Source: Bacillus sp. FJAT-27264 (GTDB lineage Bacteria > Bacillota > Bacilli > Paenibacillales > Paenibacillaceae). From it: DNA of 64,000 bases. The stretch covers positions 806,001 through 870,000 of the forward strand of contig NZ_MAQW01000012.1 in the NCBI RefSeq assembly GCF_001682855.1. Direction: 5' to 3'. Numbering within the stretch: position 1 is the stretch's first letter; every line of letters starts with the position of its first letter. The translations under genes and the position numbers were made by a program. Shown here one piece after another: positions 26,043 to 33,361 of this stretch. A model generated the notes under the pieces. The model was not told where the DNA came from. It made no database searches and saw only the letters and a program-made list of their open reading frames with translations.

Positions 26043-28388
26043 ATGCAGTTTATTAATAGAATTAAAGAAACCAGAGATCTTGTAAGAATTGTAAATGAGC
26101 ATAAAGATAAAAATAAACTAATAGTACTGTATGGTACAACTGGAGTGGGAAAAACGGGGCTAGTGTCTAAATTGTTTAAAGAAGATTTAATTGAACATAC
26201 TTCTCTACGGGTACAAGTAAGTAAGAGTTCACCTGATACGATTGAAAACTTACACTATCTTAATTCTTTGTATAAAGTTGTATGGGAACTAGCTCGAAAA
26301 AAAATATCAGATAATATTCCTACCCCTCTTCAACAAGGGGTGGGAAGTTGGAAAAGAATCTTTCAATTTGCTTACGGGTATGCTAGGTCAAAGGCAGGGA
26401 TCGAAACAGAAAACCGTTTTTTTGAACCTGCTGAGGAACAAAGTGTATTGAGAAAAAAAGATTATCTGATAAACGTCTTTAAGAAAAGATCATTCATCAT
26501 AACAATAGAAAACGTGCAAAATATAGACACGCAATCTTTTGAAATGTTATTTGACATTTTAGATAAGGTCTCAGGAATTAATCTTGTTTTTGAGTATACA
26601 TGTGAATCCGGAGACAGACAGAAACTTAATAATTTTATTAACGAATTGGATTCGATAAATGCATTGCAATATCATTATGAAATAAAACAGTTAGAGTTTG
26701 AAGAAGCCAAGAAACTGGTTCCTAAGTACAATTCAGCAGACTATGATGATGATGTTCTGAAAAGAAAATACAAGGAGGGAAACGGAAACCTTATTAACAT
26801 GAAGATGGCAGACCCTGCAATGGACCCTGAAGAAAATCCCATAAAATATACACTTGAAATGTTGAGGAAGGAGGAGAAATACATTGTTAATATAATTTAC
26901 CTAAACGAAGGGAAAATAGATGGGGTTCTTTTGTTAAAGTTATTATTGCACTCTAAGAAAAGTTCTATTCATTTATCACATTCCGTACTCTCCGGTATAA
27001 TTAGTAATCTTGAGCACAGACAAATCATTAGTTTTAGCGGAAATATACTAGCAATAAACCATGATTCTATTGTCACCGAATTAGAAAACCAGAAACCGAG
27101 CCCAACGTTATTCTCAGTTTATAGTTTACTAACTAGTCATTATCATACAGAAAAACTAAGATTCCCAAATGATGCAAACAATATAGAGAAACTTTTTTCT
27201 TTATATTTGAAATTCTCTGATGAGTCTATATTTGACATATTAGACGATCTTAAGAGGATTATTCTACAGTTTAAGTATCCACAAAATATATTAGCAAAGC
27301 TCTCTCATCTTCGTGAAAAATTAATGAGCAAACCTAACGCAAATCTTAAAACTGTCTATGAGTTAACGCTAATGATGCTTGAAATATCATATAAGATGGA
27401 GCTTCTAGAATCTGCTAAGGAAAACTTAAACACAATTTTTGTTCCTGACAACCCTTTACATATTGCTTATCAAGCTGGAATTCTAGCAATGAATAGTGCA
27501 GATATAAAAAGTCGCGAAGAAATAAAATTGCTGATTCTACAAGCTCAAGAGGGCAGTCGCCTAAAATTAGTTTTAGAATTGATATTGTTAGCCGCAATGA
27601 TGGAAGCATGCAACTTGTCAGAGTCAAAAGAGTATGCAGAGCGATTGCTCGAAGTTGAACACTACGAGACATATCTCGAATATGGATTTTTATTAAGGAA
27701 CTATGCAGAACTAGTAGACATTTCGGATAGTATAGAGATCTATAACAGGACTATTAGTTTTTTCGAGAGTTTTGACAGGAGAGACCTTCAAGCACAAGTG
27801 TATATTTCTTTGTCCATGTGTCATAGTTATAAAGGAAATTTAATTATTTCAAAGGAATATTTAGATAAAGCAGTGATGATTACAGATAAACCATTGAGGG
27901 AAAATTATCTTCTCAATAATTATGCTGTTCTAGATATGCTTTCAGGACAATTTTCCGAAGAAGTTATAAAAAACTTAAATGACTCTCTACTTCTTACTTC
28001 CAATGAATATGAAGCTATAATTATAAAATGTAACTTACTCATATGTTACGTCGTCAGTAATGTAAAAGAAATGGCAAAACAATTGTGTGAAGAAATAGAA
28101 AATAGTGGTTACGAAAAATACCAATACGAAGAACTGCTTCACATCGTTCATCAAAATTTATTATTTTATTATATGAATTGTAATGATTTACTTAAATCTG
28201 AAAAACACACTTATAAAATAAGAGCTTTACTTTATCAAGATAAATTGAGTGATGAGGTAAAACATTACGTTAATCTCATGCTTAATGGTGAAAAATCAGA
28301 GCATTATTTTTATACACAGTTTCCTTTTCGAGCAGACTTTCTTGGATATTGGGGTTTCGAAATTAACAGGGAACTTGAGCATTGCTAA
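26043..28388 (+). CDS. P-loop NTPase with helical-repeat C-terminus (STAND-like), unknown function
   Basis: The ATG at 26043 (AAGGGGCG upstream) gives 781 residues; a TTG at 26022 is possible. Walker A is GTTGVGKTG (31-39). A Walker-B-like strand FIITIENVQ lies at 151-159, with Glu-Asn in place of Asp-Glu. The rest is Leu/Lys/Glu-rich and alpha-helical, with TPR-like stretches (AQVYISLSMCHSYKGNLIISKEY-type segments near 575-620). The pattern is that of STAND or AAA_16 NTPases, which act as signalling switches and are common in phage defence, but no effector domain is recognised. It is far richer in AT than flanking genes. It overlaps the opposing ATP-grasp gene tail to tail by 26 bp. Confidence 0.85.
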   Translation: MQFINRIKETRDLVRIVNEHKDKNKLIVLYGTTGVGKTGLVSKLFKEDLIEHTSLRVQVSKSSPDTIENLHYLNSLYKVVWELARKKISDNIPTPLQQGVGSWKRIFQFAYGYARSKAGIETENRFFEPAEEQSVLRKKDYLINVFKKRSFIITIENVQNIDTQSFEMLFDILDKVSGINLVFEYTCESGDRQKLNNFINELDSINALQYHYEIKQLEFEEAKKLVPKYNSADYDDDVLKRKYKEGNGNLINMKMADPAMDPEENPIKYTLEMLRKEEKYIVNIIYLNEGKIDGVLLLKLLLHSKKSSIHLSHSVLSGIISNLEHRQIISFSGNILAINHDSIVTELENQKPSPTLFSVYSLLTSHYHTEKLRFPNDANNIEKLFSLYLKFSDESIFDILDDLKRIILQFKYPQNILAKLSHLREKLMSKPNANLKTVYELTLMMLEISYKMELLESAKENLNTIFVPDNPLHIAYQAGILAMNSADIKSREEIKLLILQAQEGSRLKLVLELILLAAMMEACNLSESKEYAERLLEVEHYETYLEYGFLLRNYAELVDISDSIEIYNRTISFFESFDRRDLQAQVYISLSMCHSYKGNLIISKEYLDKAVMITDKPLRENYLLNNYAVLDMLSGQFSEEVIKNLNDSLLLTSNEYEAIIIKCNLLICYVVSNVKEMAKQLCEEIENSGYEKYQYEELLHIVHQNLLFYYMNCNDLLKSEKHTYKIRALLYQDKLSDEVKHYVNLMLNGEKSEHYFYTQFPFRADFLGYWGFEINRELEHC

Positions 28389-29343
28389 TAAGCATTGTCA
28401 GCATTTCGGTATATGAGTACCCACTATTTTTAAAAGCATAGTAAAATGCACAATCATCACCCAAATAACAATCTGGGGATAACTCTATTAAGTAAAATTG
28501 ATCATTATGAATGCGACCATCTATTCGCATAAATTCAATTTTATCAAATGAATAAAATAATTTCTCAAAGTTTAGTTTTTCATGTTCAGATAATAAACTA
28601 CTGCTGGCAAAATCAATAGAAGAGTCATCAAGTTTTTTTGTTTCAAATCCCCAGATTGTGTTTTCAAAGAAATCTTCATCATTCATTAGAAGCTTAACTT
28701 CTTCGGTCAGCTCAATAATTTGTTTATTACCGAACATTATATATTCGACTTCGTATCCTTTTATATATTCTTCTATTAATATAGGGATATTATGGGATTT
28801 TAATAATTTTTCTGTAATATCGATGGCTATTTGGTATGAATTTGCGACATTATTAATAGAGATTCCGGTTGACCCACCTCCGAAATTTGGCTTAACGACT
28901 AAAGGAAGTTTGAGATTATTTATGCGATTTGAAAGTTCAACTTCATCAAAGTTTCGAACGAGTATACTTTTCGCACTGCTGATTCCAAACTCACTGGCAT
29001 ACATTTTAGACAAGTATTTATCGTTGCACAAAATGTGAGTATAGCTATCAGCACCTACATATGTGAGGTGATTACTCTCACAAATCGAAGGAATTAAACC
29101 TTTAGAAGTGGCACTATTATCTCCATATCTCATTGGGAAAATTATGTCTTCTTTATGTTGATGAATATTTGAAATAAATGTCGGTATATCTGTGTAGTGA
29201 ATTACTTCCTTTGAGATTTTTTCTAAGGATGATTTTATTAAACTAGTTGATTTAGAACTATTCCCTTCAAGATCTCTTCTAGTCACATCTGCAGAAGTGA
29301 AATTTTTCATTTCATCGGTTAAAAGGACTATTCTATTAAACAT
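28363..29343 (-). CDS. ATP-grasp enzyme, D-Ala-D-Ala-ligase-like
   Basis: The ATG at 29343 (GGGAGATGAATGT upstream, the GGG lying in the right repeat) gives 326 residues; a TTG at 29358 is less likely. Family features are an N-terminal domain ending YVGADSYTHILCNDKYLSK, the ATP-grasp loop PLVVKPNFGGGSTGIS, hinge ILIEEYIKGYEVEYIMF, and a C-terminal metal/ATP site MRIDGRIHNDQFYLIELSPD, where the usual final Asn-containing ELN motif reads ELS. It should activate a carboxylate as acyl phosphate and join it to an amine, perhaps a dipeptide or peptidoglycan-like ligation. The Asn-to-Ser change leaves substrate and activity open. It is AT-rich and convergent with the NTPase gene. Confidence 0.85.
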   Translation of the reverse strand: MFNRIVLLTDEMKNFTSADVTRRDLEGNSSKSTSLIKSSLEKISKEVIHYTDIPTFISNIHQHKEDIIFPMRYGDNSATSKGLIPSICESNHLTYVGADSYTHILCNDKYLSKMYASEFGISSAKSILVRNFDEVELSNRINNLKLPLVVKPNFGGGSTGISINNVANSYQIAIDITEKLLKSHNIPILIEEYIKGYEVEYIMFGNKQIIELTEEVKLLMNDEDFFENTIWGFETKKLDDSSIDFASSSLLSEHEKLNFEKLFYSFDKIEFMRIDGRIHNDQFYLIELSPDCYLGDDCAFYYAFKNSGYSYTEMLTMLISNAQVPC

Positions 29344-29353
29344 ACATTCATCT

Positions 29354-29376
29354 CCCAATAATTCGTAGTTATTTGG
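29354..29376 (-). repeat. Right 23-bp inverted repeat, candidate recombination site
   Basis: Exact reverse complement of 25991-26013. It ends 11 bases before the ATP-grasp start and supplies part of that gene's ribosome-binding site (GGG of GGGAGA). Confidence 0.9.
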
Positions 29377-29385
29377 TCATAAATT

Positions 29386-29414
29386 TATATAAAACACATA
29401 TTTCAATATTACAA
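29386..29414 (-). promoter_or_regulatory. Promoter-like sequence outside the right repeat
   Basis: TTGTAA (29414-29409), a 17-base spacer and TATATA (29391-29386) point leftward into the invertible segment. The start would lie near 29380, just outside the repeat, so this promoter would stay fixed when the segment flips. Confidence 0.45.
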
Positions 29415-29539
29415 CTGCTTCTCTATTCTTTACATCATTTTCTATTGGATCTTTATTAACAGTTATTCGTCCTTGAATTCCAATATCCTCCTGTTATACA
29501 TCCACATTACTCAAAAATATAGCAAATGTAGACAAAATA

Positions 29540-29569
29540 AGACAGCAGAACTTTATAGTCCTACTGTCT
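29540..29569 (-). terminator. Terminator behind the small gene at 29625
   Basis: On the minus strand a 12-bp stem AGACAGTAGGAC / GTTCTGCTGTCT (two G-U pairs) with loop TATAAA is followed by TATTTTG. Confidence 0.75.
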
Positions 29570-29624
29570 TGATGTGTCCTTCAGCCTATTACCTTCATAC
29601 TTTGCCGTAGAAGGTAATAACTCC

Positions 29625-29834
29625 TTAATCTTCACCACACGTCAGCATAAGCAGGCTGTGGGCTCCGCGTGAATCAACTATCTTTTCTATATGTTGAATC
29701 TGGATGCTGCCTATTCCTTTTTTTCTGCATGAAAAACAAAAAACAAGACCCTCTCTGATAATATGACCGGCTTCGGCATCTAAGCCACAACTGATAGTCA
29801 GATTATTTCTATTCAGTTTAATATGTTCCAACAC
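29625..29834 (-). CDS. Small hypothetical protein with several Cys residues
   Basis: The 69-residue frame (GTG start, no convincing ribosome site) includes CFSC, SCGLDAEAGH and LTCGED. These might bind metal or resemble a redox protein, but no family was recognised. A good terminator lies about 55 bp behind its stop, and the histidine phosphatase gene ends 36 bp upstream on the same strand, so it may be the last gene of that transcript. The sequence could instead be a remnant of a longer gene. Function unknown. Confidence 0.45.
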   Translation of the reverse strand: MLEHIKLNRNNLTISCGLDAEAGHIIREGLVFCFSCRKKGIGSIQIQHIEKIVDSRGAHSLLMLTCGED

Positions 29835-29870
29835 TACCAGAAGATCCAGGTAGAGTTCGATTTATGCCCG

Positions 29871-30482
29871 CTATCTACCCAGTCTAAGACTCTTCTCAAA
29901 CGTGTACAAACCACCATTCTTCGGAACAGTAAATGATTCCCCTTGATATCCCCTCCGCAGCAACTCCTTACGGAGAACCTTCATAAATGCGCCATGAGTC
30001 ACGAGCAATGTAGCTGCGTTCTGATCTTGTTCCAGCTGATCAATGACACTTCTTGCTCTTAATATCGTCTCTCTCCTGCTCTCTTGCTGAGAACGGTGTG
30101 ATCCATACCAAGCCAGCCTTCCAATCACCATCCACCAGCTTAGAGGCAGTTTTACAGAGAGCTCGGTGAATGCACGAACCTCGATCTCCCTGAGCTGATC
30201 CGTCACAACAATTTCGCCAGTGTACATGGTTTTGGCTGTTTCGGTCGCTCGATATAAATTGCTCGACAAGCACCGACTCCAGTCTGCATCAAGAACATTC
30301 ACGACCTGAGGGATTTCTGTACTGCACACATTATATTCGTCCACCCAAGCATTGAATTGGCTCGCGCTCATCCATGTTCTCTCTGTCTGTAGATCAACTT
30401 TGAAATGTCTGAGCAGTCCAACCTTCACACTCCCGCTTATAGTAGCCACCTCATTTTCTACAGACTCCATGTATTTGCACAA
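29871..30482 (-). CDS. Histidine phosphatase superfamily protein
   Basis: The frame covers up to 203 residues. The phospho-acceptor motif is LLRHFKV (normally RHG, here Arg-His-Phe); the second His is in LLVTHGAFM; an Arg in SRCLSSNLYRATETAKTM fits the phosphate pocket; the acid is likely Glu in REIEVRAFTE. The family removes phosphate from sugars, nucleotides or proteins, and the substrate is unknown. The start is uncertain: TTG 30482 or ATG 30470, neither with a strong ribosome site. It lies 36 bp behind the TetR gene and may be co-transcribed with it. Confidence 0.82.
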   Translation of the reverse strand: MCKYMESVENEVATISGSVKVGLLRHFKVDLQTERTWMSASQFNAWVDEYNVCSTEIPQVVNVLDADWSRCLSSNLYRATETAKTMYTGEIVVTDQLREIEVRAFTELSVKLPLSWWMVIGRLAWYGSHRSQQESRRETILRARSVIDQLEQDQNAATLLVTHGAFMKVLRKELLRRGYQGESFTVPKNGGLYTFEKSLRLGR

Positions 30483-30518
30483 CTTTGGTCTAGCATCTAC
30501 TTTTAAAAAGACTGCCGG

Positions 30519-31115
30519 TTACTTGCTAAGCACATTCAACACCGCATCATAACAGGATTTCTTAAAAATAGCATGCAGATCATCCCTATCCGACATCAGC
30601 CATTGAATCAGACAACCGTCAATCACGGCCCGGATAACCGGAGCTGTTGTATCCGGAGATAGATGGGCGGCGAAGAGCCCCTCCTTCTGACCGAGCAGAA
30701 GCACCTCTGTGCTAATACGGGTACAGTTGTCATAGAACCGCTGATTGATCTCACGGTACACAGGAAGTCGGCTAGCCCGGGCCAGGAAATCCAGGTAGAC
30801 CCGGTAAAAGGAGCGATTCTTCTCCGGGGAGACGAACACGGCATCGATGTACGCTTCCAGCTTCTCAGTAGCCATCTTCTGTTGCTGAACAGCTGCGTGT
30901 TCTTTTTCATAGATTCTAGCGGTCAACCACTCTAGCAGCTCCGTCAGCACAGCTTCCTTATTCTCAAAGTAGTAATGCACTACCCCCTTGCTCACCTCAG
31001 CGTGATCCGCTATGACTTGTAATGTCACGGCGTCATATCCATATTCGGCCAGCGCTCGAAAGGCTGCAGAGAGGATTTGCTTGCGTTTTTCCTCAGATTT
31101 CTTATAACGTACCAT
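30519..31115 (-). CDS. TetR/AcrR family transcriptional regulator
   Basis: The ATG at 31115, with GGAGG four bases upstream, gives 198 residues. The N-terminal helix-turn-helix (about 8-55) reads KRKQILSAAFRALAEYGYDAVTLQVIADHAEVSKGVVHYYFENKEAVL. The C-terminal domain resembles the BetI/YjdC-type ligand domain (VIRAVIDGCLIQWLMSD). It is divergent from a quinone-oxidoreductase-like gene, with a perfect palindrome TGACCGGTCA between them. It therefore probably represses itself and that gene until an electrophile or lipid-like ligand binds (inference). Confidence 0.9.
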   Translation of the reverse strand: MVRYKKSEEKRKQILSAAFRALAEYGYDAVTLQVIADHAEVSKGVVHYYFENKEAVLTELLEWLTARIYEKEHAAVQQQKMATEKLEAYIDAVFVSPEKNRSFYRVYLDFLARASRLPVYREINQRFYDNCTRISTEVLLLGQKEGLFAAHLSPDTTAPVIRAVIDGCLIQWLMSDRDDLHAIFKKSCYDAVLNVLSK

Positions 31116-31168
31116 AATACCTCCACTAAATAGGCAATAATGCATATTATATCACAGACATAAAAAAG

Positions 31169-31180
31169 TTGACCGGTCAG
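31169..31180. promoter_or_regulatory. TetR operator candidate
   Basis: TTGACCGGTCAG contains the 10-bp palindrome TGACCGGTCA, typical of TetR-family operators, 54 bp before the regulator start and 57 bp before the divergent gene. Confidence 0.55.
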
Positions 31181-31236
31181 AATAAATATTATATAACTGT
31201 CTTACATTTCACTTTGAGCAAAGGAGTCATTCGCAC

Positions 31237-32244
31237 ATGAACTCACAACTACCCGAATCATTTCAAGCCCTAATCGTTGATAAAACCGCCGACTCATTTT
31301 CTGTTGGCATCAAATCCCTAACCTTGGCAGACCTGCCTGCCGGAGAAGTTGTCATTAAGGTCGCTTACTCCAGTGTAAACTATAAGGATGGTTTAGCCAG
31401 CATTCCTGATGGAAAAATTCTCAAATCCTATCCATTCATCCCGGGAGTGGATTTGTCAGGCTATGTAGTCTCGTCTAGCGACGAACGTTTTACCGAAGGC
31501 CAGCCCGTGATCGCTTGCGGCTATGGCATTGGTGTAACTCATTTTGGCGGCTTTAGCCAGTATGCACGTATTCCCGCAGATTGGATCACGCCCCTCCCGG
31601 ACGGGCTTAGCTTAAGAGAAGCCATGATCTATGGCACCGCTGGTTTTACAGCAGCCTTGTCCATTCAGGGCTTGGAAGAGCATGGGCTGTCTCCTGAAAA
31701 AGGAAAAGTGCTAGTCACCGGAGCTACCGGCGGTGTCGGCGGAGCTGCTGTGGCCATGCTGGCTGCCAAGGAGTACAGCGTCGTAGCCAGCACTGGCAAC
31801 AGCGCAGCCGGAGACTATCTCCAAGCGTTGGGCGCTGAGGAAATCCTCTCCCGTGAAGATGTGCTTGGGACATCTACCAAACCCCTGGATAGACAATTAT
31901 GGCAGGCTGCCGTAGATTCTGTCGGAGGTAATACATTGGCATCCGTCCTGAGCAAGCTCGCTTACAAGGGGTCTGTTGCTGCAAGCGGGTTGACCGCAGG
32001 AACCGCCTTACCGGCTACTGTGCTGCCGTTTATTCTTAGAGGAGTCAACCTGCTAGGTATTGATTCCGTATTCTGTGATGCGAAGACAAGAGCAAGCGTC
32101 TGGGTGCGCATGGCAATCGATTTAAAACCTGATGACCTGGAGCTTCTAGTAGACCGGGAAGTAAACCTGGAGGAGCTCCCAGAAGCTCTGGAGGATATTT
32201 TGAAATTCCGGACCCGCGGACGTGTGCTTGTTTCTTTATCCTAA
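31237..32244 (+). CDS. YhdH/YhfP-family quinone oxidoreductase (acrylyl-CoA reductase-like MDR)
   Basis: This 335-residue medium-chain dehydrogenase/reductase lacks zinc ligands. Landmarks are VAYSSVNYKDGLAS, FIPGVDLSGYVVSS, the NADPH motif VLVTGATGGVGGAAVAML and the family tail LEDILKFRTRGRVLVSL. Relatives reduce acrylyl-CoA (AcuI) or quinones with NADPH, so detoxification of electrophiles is a reasonable role. GCAAAGGAG lies upstream of ATG 31237. The divergent TetR regulator and its operator suggest inducible expression. It ends at a hairpin shared with the convergent cupin gene. Confidence 0.92.
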   Translation: MNSQLPESFQALIVDKTADSFSVGIKSLTLADLPAGEVVIKVAYSSVNYKDGLASIPDGKILKSYPFIPGVDLSGYVVSSSDERFTEGQPVIACGYGIGVTHFGGFSQYARIPADWITPLPDGLSLREAMIYGTAGFTAALSIQGLEEHGLSPEKGKVLVTGATGGVGGAAVAMLAAKEYSVVASTGNSAAGDYLQALGAEEILSREDVLGTSTKPLDRQLWQAAVDSVGGNTLASVLSKLAYKGSVAASGLTAGTALPATVLPFILRGVNLLGIDSVFCDAKTRASVWVRMAIDLKPDDLELLVDREVNLEELPEALEDILKFRTRGRVLVSLS

Positions 32245-32262
32245 AGATCATATATATTAAAT

Positions 32263-32309
32263 AAAGAGCGTCTCCGCAGCCGTTGTTCTGGCTTGGGAGA
32301 CGCCCTTTG
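32263..32309. terminator. Terminator between convergent genes
   Basis: AAAG-A-GCGTCTCC pairs with GGGAGACGC-C-CTTT across a GC-rich loop. T-runs are short on both sides. Confidence 0.6.
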
Positions 32310-32320
32310 ACATCTGAGGG

Positions 32321-33136
32321 TTAGAATGATTCAGGTGCTCCGACGTATTGTACCATCGGCTGCTGTTGCGCATACGGCTGCTGCCGATTGCTCTGCCCAT
32401 ACACTTGATGAGTATATACGGGTTGGCCATAAGGCTGTGGTGCTTGTGCATAGGGCTGCGGTGTCTGTGCCCAGCCTTGTTGAGGTACATTCCAGTGAGG
32501 CTGAGGAGATTGCCCATATTGCTGAGGGATAGCCCCGTAAGGAGATTGAGCATGAGGATGCAGATTCGGCATCGCATTCTCCGTCTTGCCCTTGACCGCC
32601 CCTTTTACACAGCCCACCGGTGGACCGATGAAGGTCTTCATTTGAATCGGAGCGAGCGCATCTTTAACTTTAGCTTCATCCAGGCAGTAAGTATGGGCGA
32701 GCACATTCGTCGGAGTAAGCTTCAGAATATCCGAACCGAGGATAACCTCTGGAATCGGCGCATCAAAGATAGCCAGCAAATGCGTGTCATCCACTGTAGC
32801 CACCTCGTAATGCCACCAGCCTTGTGGAACATTCGCTACTTGCCCCGGGGTGATCGGGAAATGCAAAAGCTCATTCGTAAACGGGTTAATTAAGGAGACG
32901 ACGGCCGAGCCACAGATGCAATAGACCAGCTCTGCCGCATTCTGATGATAGTGGGGTTCTACCACATTGGATTTACTGAGGAAGATATCCAGCAGGGAAG
33001 TGTTCTCCAGCGTGTTCAATTGTTGAACAGACAGCACATTGATAAAGTTCCGATCATCTTTTTTGAAAAGCGGGCTTTTGTTCACATCCGCAGTAAATTG
33101 CGTTCCAGGAGACGTATAATCCATATAAGAAGTCAA
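32321..33136 (-). CDS. Cupin-domain protein with Gln/Pro/Tyr-rich C-terminal tail
   Basis: The 271-residue protein is in two parts. The N-terminal half (about 35-165) is a cupin: the metal-binding VEPHYHQNAAELVYCICG fits the G(X)5HXH(X)3,4E motif and PQGWWHYEV supplies the last His. The C-terminal third (about 190-271) is low-complexity, rich in Gln, Pro and Tyr (QSPQPHWNVPQQGWAQTPQP), like surface or spore-coat proteins. No signal peptide is present. A spore-coat or sticky structural role is possible; so is a cupin enzyme. TTG 33136 (AGGA eight bases upstream) or ATG 33124 may be the start. Confidence 0.82.
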   Translation of the reverse strand: MTSYMDYTSPGTQFTADVNKSPLFKKDDRNFINVLSVQQLNTLENTSLLDIFLSKSNVVEPHYHQNAAELVYCICGSAVVSLINPFTNELLHFPITPGQVANVPQGWWHYEVATVDDTHLLAIFDAPIPEVILGSDILKLTPTNVLAHTYCLDEAKVKDALAPIQMKTFIGPPVGCVKGAVKGKTENAMPNLHPHAQSPYGAIPQQYGQSPQPHWNVPQQGWAQTPQPYAQAPQPYGQPVYTHQVYGQSNRQQPYAQQQPMVQYVGAPESF

Positions 33137-33361
33137 AATACATTCCTACCCTTCTGTTCATCCCAATTTTGGACTCTCTAAGGTAAGATATGTATTTGCC
33201 TAGGCCCAGGTGCGGATTTTTTATGTTGCCCAGTCCATCAATTGATCCGGGCCATTACCCGGGAAATTGCGGAATCCGACCGAATTCGCTGCGGCAAAGC
33301 CATCACTTCAAACTTCATTCGACAACAGATACTCCCCCCAATCCTAACGTTAATGCACAAA

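Larger units (their letters stand above)
25991..29376. mobile_element. Candidate invertible DNA segment (two-gene switch)
   Basis: Exact 23-bp inverted repeats bound 3.3 kb that hold two convergent AT-rich genes. An intact tyrosine recombinase ends inside the left repeat. Recombination between inverted sites would flip the segment. The recombinase would then be followed 25 bases later by the ATP-grasp gene instead of, as now, 44 bases later by the NTPase gene. A promoter-like sequence lies outside each repeat, facing inward. That inversion actually takes place is inference; an alternative is an integrated cassette with fixed ends. Confidence 0.6.

Noticed and set aside
25991..29376. The 23-bp inverted repeats as terminal repeats of a transposon
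   Set aside because: No DDE transposase, no flanking target duplication seen, and the left repeat lies inside the recombinase gene end; a recombinase core site fits better, though an integrated cassette is not excluded.
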